Assembly (NCBI GenBank): GCA_031761405.1
Contig: JASEVX010000007.1
Coordinates: 29,290,859-29,354,858, forward strand
Length of the DNA: 64,000 bases
Direction: 5' to 3'
Origin: Serripes groenlandicus
Lineage: Eukaryota > Mollusca > Bivalvia > Cardiida > Cardiidae
Below the pieces are notes generated by a model. It was not told the DNA's origin and searched no databases. It was given only the letters and a program-made list of their open reading frames with translations. Shown one piece after another: positions 39,201 to 51,200 of this stretch (the stretch's first letter is position 1; each line of letters begins with the position of its first letter). Both the position numbers and the translations under genes were made by a program.

Positions 39201-42200
39201 CTCCTTGGCCCAGGGGATAGCATAACCATGCGCTGGTGTTAGGATATGATTTCCAGCTTGCATGGGTAATGGTAGAGTGTCCACCTAGGGTGTGGGAGTT
39301 GCCAGTTCGACCCCATCATGGTCATACCAAAGACTTCGGAAATGGTAGTAATAGCTGCCCTCCTTTACACTCAGGGTTTTGGGGTAAGCATTACAACTGA
39401 CTGACTCAGGTGTCAGGATAAATGGACCAGTTAAGTACTGGTAACTCACCCATGATATCGTAAACTTTGATATAACTGAAAAATTGCTGAAAGCAGCGTT
39501 AAACACCAATCAATCAACTATCATAGTTGATGACATTGTTAACCCTTTAATTGCCACGTATAACAAATCTGTAGCAGACAAGATTAAAAATGATCCTTGT
39601 TATCTCTTTCCCACATATAGACGCTTTCTGAAGCCTCTGCAGCAGACAACTTTTTTAAAATATTATGACAAAATTAGAAATTGCTCAAAACAAGCAATTT
39701 CTCCTTTTGCCACTCGTTCAACTCTTTTCTGTGTGTTTGCCTAGATACTTTCAAAGTCATCTGCTGCAGATTTGTTGTATGTGGGAAAGGGTTAAGTAAT
39801 TAAAATCATGCTACAGTTCAATTTACTTAGACAAAAGCAAAACATGTCCATTATCCTTTCCCTCATATAGACGCTTTCTGACGCCTCTGCAGCAGATCGA
39901 CAGCTTTTTGAAATCATTATAAGTGCTCATTTTGAGCAATTTCTCCTTTTGCCACAATGTTTTCTACTTTTCGTCACAGGTTATCCATTTAATGATAGAG
40001 AATTCCTATTTGTTGACAAAATATGTTCAAAGTCGTCTGCTGCAGAGTTGTCGTATGAGGGAAAGGGTTAAGTAATTATCATGCTACAGTTCAATTAATT
40101 TACTTAGACAAAAGCAAAACATGTCCATAATAGTGAACGATATCAATATTGCATGAAATGCAAGAACAATTTGACCAAGTTGAGTTGTTTATGTTAAACC
40201 TTTCCAAAAAGAAAACAAGCAGCAGATCACTTTGATAGCATACAGGCAAAACTTTGAACAAATTCTATTAATTAAAATATAGCTATCTGCATGATACAGA
40301 TGAAAGCATTGTCACAAGAGATATTGCTATTTAAGAGATATTTCATCTTGAGCCACAATATTTTCAAAATTCATCTGATGCTGAGTTAAAGATTTGAGTT
40401 ACTGACAATTTAAATGTGACATTTTATGATTTGAGCAAACTAAACTTTAACCGTTTCTCACATCCAGCAAGTTGAAAATATTGTGACAAAAGGCGAAATT
40501 GCTTGTTTTGAGCAATTCTCCTTTTGTCAGAATGTTTTCAAAAGTCGTCTGCTGCAGATGCGTCAAAATGTGGCTATAGGTAGGAAAGGGTTAAGGCTTT
40601 TTGGACCCTTGTTCTTTGTCTCCATTGCCTTTTAACCCATTCCCTCATATAGACGCTTTCTGACGACGGCTTTTTGAAAATATAGTGACAAAAGAAGAAA
40701 TTGCTCAAAATGAGCAATTTCTCCTTTTGCCACAATGTTTTCCACTTTAAGTCATAGGTTATCCATTCAATTATAGAGATTTTCTATTTTTTAAGAAAAT
40801 ATGTGCAAAGTCGTCTGCTGCAGAATTGTCATATGATGGAAAGGGTTAATGCTTTCCCACATTAGATGGCTTGGCAGAAGGAAAACATTCTCATAATGTT
40901 TAATTTCTTTTTTTGCCACACTGTTTTTTAACCCTTTTTAATTATTGTACAAAATTCATTTATTACGCTTTGCCTAGATATTTTCATCATTTGTTGGAAA
41001 GAGGGGGAGAATTGGGGTTTAATTCAGTTTTTGTTGTGTCAAATAAAGGGTTATTGTCTGTACAAGTTTCCTAGAGACATCAATAATTATACATATTTCT
41101 GAAGCATTGATAACTGTATTTACAAGACAGAGGGCTGCCACTATCTGAGATGCTTTTTATTTCCTTCTTGTCCCTCCGAGACCTTGTAACCTTTTCCCGT
41201 ACACACAAAACTTTGAAACCATTAACCCTTTTCAACATACATGATCGAGTCTGCAGCAGACTACTTTGAAAACATATATCCCGAATTTTTTAGGAAACTC
41301 CCTTTAAATGAAAGTACAATAATGGAATACAGTTTAACAGCATCTGGTGGCAAAGGTTTTGAGCAATTTCTTCTTTTGTTGCCATGTTTTCAAAAGGCTG
41401 TCGCAGCTGCAGAGGGCCGTCAGATAGTGTCTATATGAGGGAAAGGGTTAAAATCTAATATTATATTGCAATATCTTCATATTATCCATTTCACACATAA
41501 CATGAAAAATCTGCAGCAGCCTCTGCGAAATATTCTGGAACAGTTCCAGAATTATACTAACATTGTTCCAGAATAAATGTTCAAGAACTGCTCTAGAACA
41601 AGCCCAGATCCGTTCTAGAACATTTAAAGAACATTTCTATTACGTTATTAAATTGCGCGCTAAATGACCTTAGCTGTCGATGCACCATAAAACAATATAC
41701 ATTCATAATTACTATTACGTTAAATAAGACAAATTTCAGGGACAGATGTTCTAGAACAGTTCTGTTACTGTTTTTTGACCACATGTTCAAAAACAGTTCT
41801 ATAACAAATATTCTAGAATAGATTGAGAACAGTTCCCCTTCTATTGTTCTGGAGTTGTTCTAGAACTAGTCTAGAATAATTCTAGAACAGTTCCAGAACA
41901 ATTCTTCTGGAAAAATTGTCTCACTTAACGTTCTAGAACTGTCCCATAAACATTCTAGAACTGTCCCATAAACATTCTAGAACTGTCCCACAAACATTCC
42001 AGAACAGTTCTAGAGCAGAGTTCCAGAACAATTCTAGAATTTTCTAGAATAGTTCAAGAATGGTTTCAGAACAATGAAGGTTTGTTCCAGAAATGATGTG
42101 GGATGGTTCTAGAATAGTAAACAGCTGAATCATACTTGTATCTGTTCTAGAGCTTGGGTGGGATGTACCTAGAACAATCCAAGAAATATTCAATTAAAAG

Positions 42201-45200
42201 TAAACTCACAGAAACTACAATCATGTTTGTATAAAATGAGTGTCTGAAATGGATGTCAAAAATTGAAGCTGCAAATATGTGTCTGAAAAAGGATTGACCT
42301 TTTGCATGTCTCACTTTGGTTTCGTATCGATATGGTGATATTTTAACACAATTAGCAATAATTTCTTTTTTTTCTGGAATCTTTGTTTTATTAACCCTTT
42401 CCCTCCTATAGACGCTTTCTAATGCCTCCGCAGCAGACGACTTTTGAAAAACAATGTGACAAAAGACACAATGTTTTCAACTCTTTTCAGTAAGTATACC
42501 TACATTTATAGAGCTTTTCTGTGTGTTTGCTTAGATACTTTCAAGGTCGTCTGCAGCAGATTTGTTATATGTGGGAAAGGGTTAAGTTCTGCTTTGTAAC
42601 AGCATTTTTCTATAAATGTCTCAGTTTGGTTTCATATCGTGTTGGTGATATTTCAACATATATATAATTAGCAACAATTCTTTTTTAGAATCTTTGTTAT
42701 ATATATTTCTGTTTTGTAACAGCATTTATTTCTATAAATGTCTCACTTTTGGTTTCTTCAAACTCATGATAATTGTGTTGGTGATATTTTAACATATATG
42801 ATTAGCAACAATTCTATTTTAGAATCTTTGTTACATGATAGTACTGTTTTGTAACAGAGTTGGTTGAATTATAATAATAACCCTATTCAACATGCAGAGA
42901 ACTTTTGCCACAGTGTTTTAAACTCTATTTGATAACAATACATTAATTTAAAGAGAATTTCCATATCTTAATTAAATATTTTCAAAGTCAGGTGTTTCAG
43001 ATCTGTTGAATGTGGAAAAGGGTTAAGACATTTTCATTTTGACCTGCTATTAATCTTTTACATTGGTTTTCAAAGTTCTGTCTGCTGCAAAACTTATTTT
43101 TGACTAAGTTGTTGCTTTTCTGGCGGAGGGGAGGGCGGCATCAAACATTTGCATTATTAGCTCACCACTAAAGTTTTATTTTTTTTAAATTTTCTCAATA
43201 AGTACTGGTGCTAAGGCTTTCGTATTTGGAATGTAGTTACATCTAATACCCTTCTTTACATGGTATGCTGAAGATTTTGAGTGTAACCTTCTTTTTGGGG
43301 TGAAAAGATGATTTTCAAAATGTCAAACCTGTTTTTGGGTCAAACATTTGAATTTTTCATAATATTTTATTTTTTGTTTGGCCTTTTTGTTATTATTTTA
43401 CAATTGTGTTTAGCAAAACGTTTAAGTTTTGTTATTTTACATTTTGTCTTTTACACTTGCATTGATAGTCAAAGCAGGGGACAGCGAGACATTTAATTAT
43501 GCTTAATTCTTTTCTTAATATATATAGGGTCTTGCCAACAAGAAATTGGATCAATTAATTCTAAAATAGCAGAGGACAGACTTGAGAGTGCTAGACGAGA
43601 AAGGTCAAATTTGAAGACTAAAAACTTTTAACCCTTTTTCTGATACAGACATGCTTTAATGCCTCTGCAGCAGAAGACTTCTGACAACATTGTGACAAAA
43701 GTAATAATTGCTCATAATTGGGAATTCCAAAGACACTCATCGAAATCTAAACAGGAATCAGTCCCTATTGTTAAAAGTCTTCTTACAATATTGGCAATGA
43801 ATTATTTCCAATATCCCTTTCTACAGTAGCTCTCCATTTCTCAGAACACCATTTCGGGTTCAGTGAGATGTCTTGATATTAGTAGATTGTTTATTATGTC
43901 AATAAAAGCACATGCATGTGTGGAATATTTGCTAAACATCAATGTTCTGGATCCAGCTAGAGTATCCATGTCTACAGTATTGTACCGCCAATTAATCTGT
44001 CACTACCAAAACAAAATATGGTAATTTCTTGGGATACCAACTGGAAAATAGATTTAATTTGACATAACTTAAGCAATAGAAAGATCTCCAAAGAAATTTG
44101 CTTTTGGTATATATGAATAAAGAAATTGAAACTAAACATGTATTTCCACGCTTTAAACATGCCTTTAAATCACATGTGAAGCTCATGGGTGGTTCCTGAA
44201 TATCGAAAATCAAGTGAAGTAAATTAAAGCTGCTCTTTAAAGCCAACTCACAAACAAATTCATAATGAAATGAATAGTTGACAAAAATAACATATATATG
44301 GCATGTGTTATTTAGTCTTACAATATTGGCAATGAATTATTTCCAATATCACTTTCTACAGTAGCTCTCCTGATTACTCAGAACATCATTTCAGGTTCAG
44401 TGAGATGTTTTGATATTAGTAGATTGTTTATAATGTCAATGAAAGCACATGCATGTGTGGAATATTTGATGAAATCAATGTTCTGGTTCCAGAGTATCCA
44501 TGTCTACAGTATCGTACCGCCAATTAATCTGTCGCTACCGAAACAAAATACGGTAACTTCTTGGGATACCAACTGGAAAATAGATTTAATTTGACATCAC
44601 TTAAGCAATAGAAACATCTCCAAAGAAATTTGCTTTTAATATATACGAATAAAGAAATTGAAACTAAACATGTATTTCCACTCTTTAAACATGACTTTAA
44701 ATCACATGTGAAGCTCATGGGTGGTTCCGGAATATCGTAAATCGAGTGAAGTAAATTAAAGCTGCATGATCTTTAAATCCAACTCACAAACAAATTCATA
44801 ATGAAATAAATAGTTGACAAAATATAACATATATGGCATGTGTTATTTAGTCTACACGTCGGGATTTCAAAAACCAATAAAACGTACATGACGCTTTTCA
44901 GAGGTAAACTTTAGAAATCTAAGTACTAGAGTATTTCATTCTATATTCCTGCGTAAATATATCGGCTTCACACCAGAAATTAACCGCAATACATATCCAG
45001 AAGACTAAAATAAATTCAAAGGCAATGCATTTAAAACTTTTCACCTATGCTTTGTGAAACACTTTTAGAAATTGATTAATTTGTTTGTACATGTATGATG
45101 TTTTACGTCGCTTTTCTGAAGAAAATGTAGATTACACAGGATTTTAGTTCTGCTTTGATATTATAATTTGACTCTCAATATATTTTTCATTGTTAGGCAG

Positions 45201-48200
45201 AGACTTTCATGTGAATTTGATATGACATGTATATGTGTTATTATTGCATAAATAATAACGGCTAAAATCCATTGTAAACCAGGATGTGTGCTAAACAGAA
45301 ACAACCCAGATAGCAGATGCGCATATTTGTGTCAAATTGTAGTATACTGATAGAATGAATGAATGTATATTGTTTTATGGCGCATCTACAGCTAAGGTCA
45401 TTTAGCGCGCAATTAAATTTAATTATTCATGATCCCTGGGTAAACAAACCAGTACTAGGCTAGAAAATGTGCCTTGCCCAAGGGCACTTCACCATAACCG
45501 TAGTGCCGCGACTGGGGATCGAACCCGGGACACCCGGTTTCGAAATCCCCGACGCTAACCACTCGACCACAGCGGATTCCTAGTATACTGATAGACCACC
45601 ATACTGTGTGTACAGTGTTAATGCATTCAACTCCTTTATCATTCATTATGAGCCGTCCCGCAAGAAAACCAACATTATGGCCTCTGCATATTTTATCGAC
45701 CCAGATGAACCTGCGCAGTTTGCACAAACTGATCCGGGCTGACACATTCCATCTCAGGGGGGATAGAGGTATAGAGTAATGATTCCTTAAACAGAAAATC
45801 CACAGGAGGCGAAAAGTGTCTTATCTGGGAAAGCCTGCGTTGCATGCTTAGGCTGATCTGGGTCGATACTTTACGCAATATCAACAATGTTGGTTTTCTT
45901 GCAAGACGGCTCATATGGACATAACAAAGTGCTTTTGTAAATTAAGTGTTCTAGTTTAATAGACTTTTGGGATCGGTATCAATTGCAGGTAGCCCCCTTG
46001 CTGTGAGCACTTTCAGTGCTTAAATTTGATTTCGAATGCTTTCAAAAGTAATACTTAAGTGTATTAGAATAAAGGCATGCATAACTCTTTTTCTCATATT
46101 GATGCTTTATGTTTTCAAAAAGCCGTCTGCTGCAGAGGCGTCAGAAAGGGAAAGGGTTAAAGGCAGTTACCAAGTGTTTTTAGGTATGTTTTTAAAAGCG
46201 ACTGCTGCAGATTTGTTGTATGTGGGAAAGGGTCAAGACTTTAAAATGGTATAAATGACTTCCTTCCATGGCACTCCGATTTAAAAGATGACATTACAGC
46301 TGATGCATCAGTTTCTCACTTAAATGTAGTACTGAAAGTCCTCATTTACAAGGAATTCCCTCTGACTGAATGAATAGCTTGGGGGATTTGGGACCAGGTG
46401 TGTTAGGTTCAATGCCTGCACACAGGTCATGGTGGTAAGTGCACTAAGACAAGGTATACTTACCTTTACAAGCCTCTAATTAGTACTGGTCTTTTACCCT
46501 GCGGGAGCATCATCATGATATGTGAACTGTTGCTGTGATATATAAAAAAGAAACACACTGTTTGAAACAGTTAAAAACAGCTCAGTCCTTTCCCACGCGC
46601 AGACGCCATTTTCCACAATGTTTTCAACTCGATTCAATAATCATATACCTTCATATATGTATATAGATTTTCCATACTTTTGCAAAGATGTTTTGAAAGT
46701 CACAGATTTGTTACGAGTATGTGGAAAAAGGTTAATTAAAAAAAAAGTTTTTATCTACACAGAAAACACTGAGATACTGTTAAAAGCAAAATAAAAATAC
46801 AATTCACAATTTCCCACATACATCAAATCTACAGCAGGTGACTTTAAAATCAACTGAAGAAAGAAATATTGAAATGAAAGTATTTTGAAGGATTTGAAGG
46901 CATTGCTAAAAACTGAGGAATGCCTCTCCATGTGGGAAAGAGTATTAATTAATTCTTTATTGAGCAATTTCCTCCATTATCTACAAGGTTTTTTAACCCA
47001 TACAGATGACAAAAGAAGAAATTGCTCAAAACAAGCAATTTCTACTTTTGACACAATGTTTTCAACTCTATTCAATAAGTGTGTCTTCATTTTGGGAGAT
47101 TTTCCATATTATTGTTCAGATGTTTTCAAAGTCGTTTCTGCTGCAAATTTGTTGTTTGTGGGAAAGGGTAACGTAACACAATTCAATATTTATATCATCA
47201 TTTTTTAGCTCACCTATGCACGAAGTGCAAGGTGAGCTATTGTGATCACATTTTGTCCGGCGTCCGTCCGTCGTGCGTCGTGCGTCGTCCGTCGTGCGTC
47301 GTCAACATTTGAGCTTGTTAACACTCTACAGGCTACATTTTGCATCCAATCTTCATGAAAGTTTATCAGAACGTTCATCTCCATAAAATCTTGGACAAGT
47401 TCGAAACCGGGCCATATGAGGTCAAAAACTAGGTCACTAGGTCAAATTGAAGGGAAATCTTGTTAACACTCTGGAGGCCACATTTTCAACTTGAGCATGT
47501 TGAAACTCTATCAGAATGTTTGTCTTGATGATATGTAGGTCAAGTTCGAACATGGGTCACGTCGGGTCAAAAAGTAGGTCACTAGGTCAAATTGAAGGAA
47601 AATCTTGTTAACACTCCAGAGGCCGCAATTTTTGCTTCAGCGGCTTGAAATTTGTTCAGAATGTTTAGCTGAATGATATCTAGGCCAAGTTTGAATATGG
47701 GTCATGTGGGGTCAAAAACTAGGTCACTAGATCAAATTGAAGGAAAATCTTGTGAACACTTTGGATGCCGCATTTTTTGCTTCAGCAGCTTGAAATTTTG
47801 TCAGAATGTTTGTCTTAAAGATATCTAGTTCAAGTTCAAATATGGGTCATATTGGATCAGAAACTAGGTCACTAGGCCAAATCGAGGGAAAATCTTGTTA
47901 ACTCTGTAGAAGCCGCATGTTTTGCTTCAGCGGCTTGAAATTTGGTCAGAATGTTTGTCTAAATGTTATCTAGGCCAAGTTCGGATATGGGTCATGCCGG
48001 GTTAAAAACTAGGTCACTAGGCCAAATTGAAGGGTAAGCTTGCTAACACTCTGGATACTGCATTTTAAATTGCAGCATGATAAAACTTTATCAGAATGTT
48101 TTTCTTGATGATATGTAGGCCAAGTTCGAATATGGGTCATGCTGGTTCAAAAACTAGGTCACTAGATCAAATTGAAGGAAAATCTTGTGAACACTTTGGA

Positions 48201-51200
48201 TGCCGCATTTTTTGCTTCAGCAGCTTGAAATTTGGTCAGAATGTTTGTCTGAATTATATCTAGGTCAAGTTCGAATATGGGTCATATTCGATCAGAAACT
48301 AGGTCAATAAAGGAAAATATTGTTCAAACTCCGGAGGCCGCATTTTTACTTTGAGCAAGTTGAAACTTTGTCAGAATGTTGTCTTGATGATATCTAGTCC
48401 ATGTTGGAATATGGGTCATATCAGGTAAAAAAATATAGATCACTAGGCCAAACGAAGGAAAATATTGTTAACACTGTGGAGGTTGCATTCAGAATAATTG
48501 TCTTGATGTGTTTTGCATTGCAGTACATTGTATAATTAAGGTGAGCGATCCAGGGCCATCATGGCCCTCTTGTTTATTTTTCTTATATTTGTGCAACTAT
48601 AGATGTGTATGAAAGTGGAAAAGGGTTAACCCTTTCCCTCATACAACAATTCTGCAGCAGACGACTTTGAACATAGTTTATCAAAAAATATAAAATCTCT
48701 TTAATTGAATGGATAACCTATGACTAAAAGTGGAAAACATTGTGGCAAAAGGAGAAATTCCTTGTTTTGAGCAATTTCTTCTTTTGTCACTTTGTTTTCA
48801 AAAAGCTGTCTGCTGCAGGGGCGTCAGAAAGTGTCTATATGAGGGAAAGGATTAAACAAACAAGGAAGGAAAGAAGGAAAGTCTCAATTGAATGCCAGCT
48901 AGGGGAAAAGGAAAAGTAATTTCCCTTAAGTAGAAAAAAGTAATTGGGTTGGATATATAAGTGTATTGAAGTAATGTTGTGCATCTATTGACATTTAGGA
49001 AGGATATCAATTTGATTTATTTGACGCCTCTGCAGCACTTTCAGACGACGTTTGAAAACATTGTGGCAAAGGCGATATTGCTCATGATGAGCAATTTTAC
49101 CATTTGCCACAATGTTTTCAACTCTATTTAATAATTAAACTGTCATTATTGGAGATTTTTCACATTTTTAGCTCTACTGGCCAAAGGCAAGAAGGGCTTA
49201 TGTCGTGGCGATTTGTCCGTCGTCCGTGCGTCCGTCCGTAAACAATTTCTTGTTAACACGATACAGTCTTCACTTTGGAAATAATCCATGCATGACTGGA
49301 TTATGGCCCTTGAAATGGTCAAAATTGCTATAAAAGAGCTTGTTAACACGATACAGTCTTCACTTTTGATTGTATCTTAACCAAACTTATACAGTAGTTA
49401 GATATCCATGAGAGTTCGGTTCCTTTCGTAAACCAGCCAGATCTGGCAAGACGGGATTATGACCCACGAAATTGTAAAAATTGCTATAATACAGCTTGTG
49501 AACACAAAAGAGCCTCCATTTACTATCCGATCTTCACCATACATGCTCTGGATTGAAAATGAGCAAAGAACCATACCAGTAGAGCATAGGCCCTCATGGG
49601 CCTCTTGTTGATAAGATGTTTTCAAAATCATCTGCTGTAGATTTGCTGTATGTGAGAAATGGTTAATCTTTTTCCATATACAATAAATCTGCAGCAAACC
49701 ACTTTGATAATATATGGGCAAAAATATGAAAACTAGAGTTGAACACATTGTTGCAATTAAAGTAAAAATTAAAGTAAAAATTGCTCATTACTATAAATTT
49801 CTCCTTTTTGTCATAATGTTTTCAAAAGGGAAGATGTTAATCCTTTTCACACACATACACATTTAGATGTTAATAAACTTTAAAGGATATATTTTATAAC
49901 CCTTTCCCACATATAATTATTCTTTTCTCATGAATTTTTATGTGTTTTAACATCAGAGACCAAAGTTCATTACCAATAAAAATTGTTGTAAATGTGGCAA
50001 AAAAAACATGACTGGATCAGTAACCCTTTCTGTCATAGACGCTTTTTGACGCCTCTGCAGCAGACAGCTTTTTGAAAACATAGTGACAAAAGAAGAAATT
50101 GCTCAAAACGAGCAATTTCTTCTTTTGACACAATGTTTTCCACTTTTAGTCATAGGTTATCCATTCAATTACAGAGATTTCCTATTTTTTAGCTCACCTG
50201 TGCACGAAGTGCTCAGGGTGAGTTATTGTGATCGCCCTATGTCCGGCGTCCGGCGTCCGTCGTCCGTCAACATTTTCTCCTCTGTAACCGGTGGGTCAAC
50301 TGGGATGAAACTTCACAGAAAGCATCCTCTCAATGTCCTCACCAGAATTCCTTAAAATTTTCGGGATCCATGCAGAATTCTGGTTTCCATGGCAACGAAA
50401 TGAAAAAACTTCAAAATTCTTAAAAAATCTTCTCCTCCGAAAGTGTCAGGCCGATTTTCAAATAATTTTGTAGAAATGTTCCTCGGGTGACCCTCTATCA
50501 GATTTCTTCAAGCCATGTTGATTGGTCGAAAAACATGGCCGCCAGGGGGGGGCGGGGCTATTTTTCCTTATATGGCTATAGTGCAAACTTAAAAAATCTT
50601 CTTCTCCAAAAGTGTCAGGCCGATTTTCAAATAAATTTGTAGAAATGTTCATTGGGTGACCCTCTATCAGATTCCTTCAAGCCATGTTGATTGGTCAAAA
50701 ACATGGCCGCCAGGGGGCGGGGCTATTTTGCCTTTTATGGTTATAGTGCAAACTTAAAAAATCTTCAACATCTTCTCCTCAGTAACTGGTGGGTCAATTG
50801 GGATGAAACTTCACAGAAAGCATCCTCTCAATGACCTCACCAGAATTCCTTCAAATTTTTGGGATCCATGCAGAATTCTGGTTTCCATGGCAACGAAACG
50901 AAAAAAACTTTAAAATTCTAGTTCTCCCTAACTGGTTGGCAGATTTTGAACTTATTTTGTAGAAATGTTCCTTGGGTGACTCTCTATCAGATTCCTTGAA
51001 GCCATGTTGATTGGTCGAAAAACATGGCCGCCAGGGGGGGCGGGGCTTTTTTGCCTTATATGGCTATAGTGAAAACTTAAAAAATCTTCTCCTCCAAAAG
51101 TGTCAGGCCAATTTTCAAATAATTTTGTAGAAATATTCCTTGGATGACCCGCTATCAGATTCCTTTAAGCTATGTTGATTGGTCGAAAATCATGGCCGCC

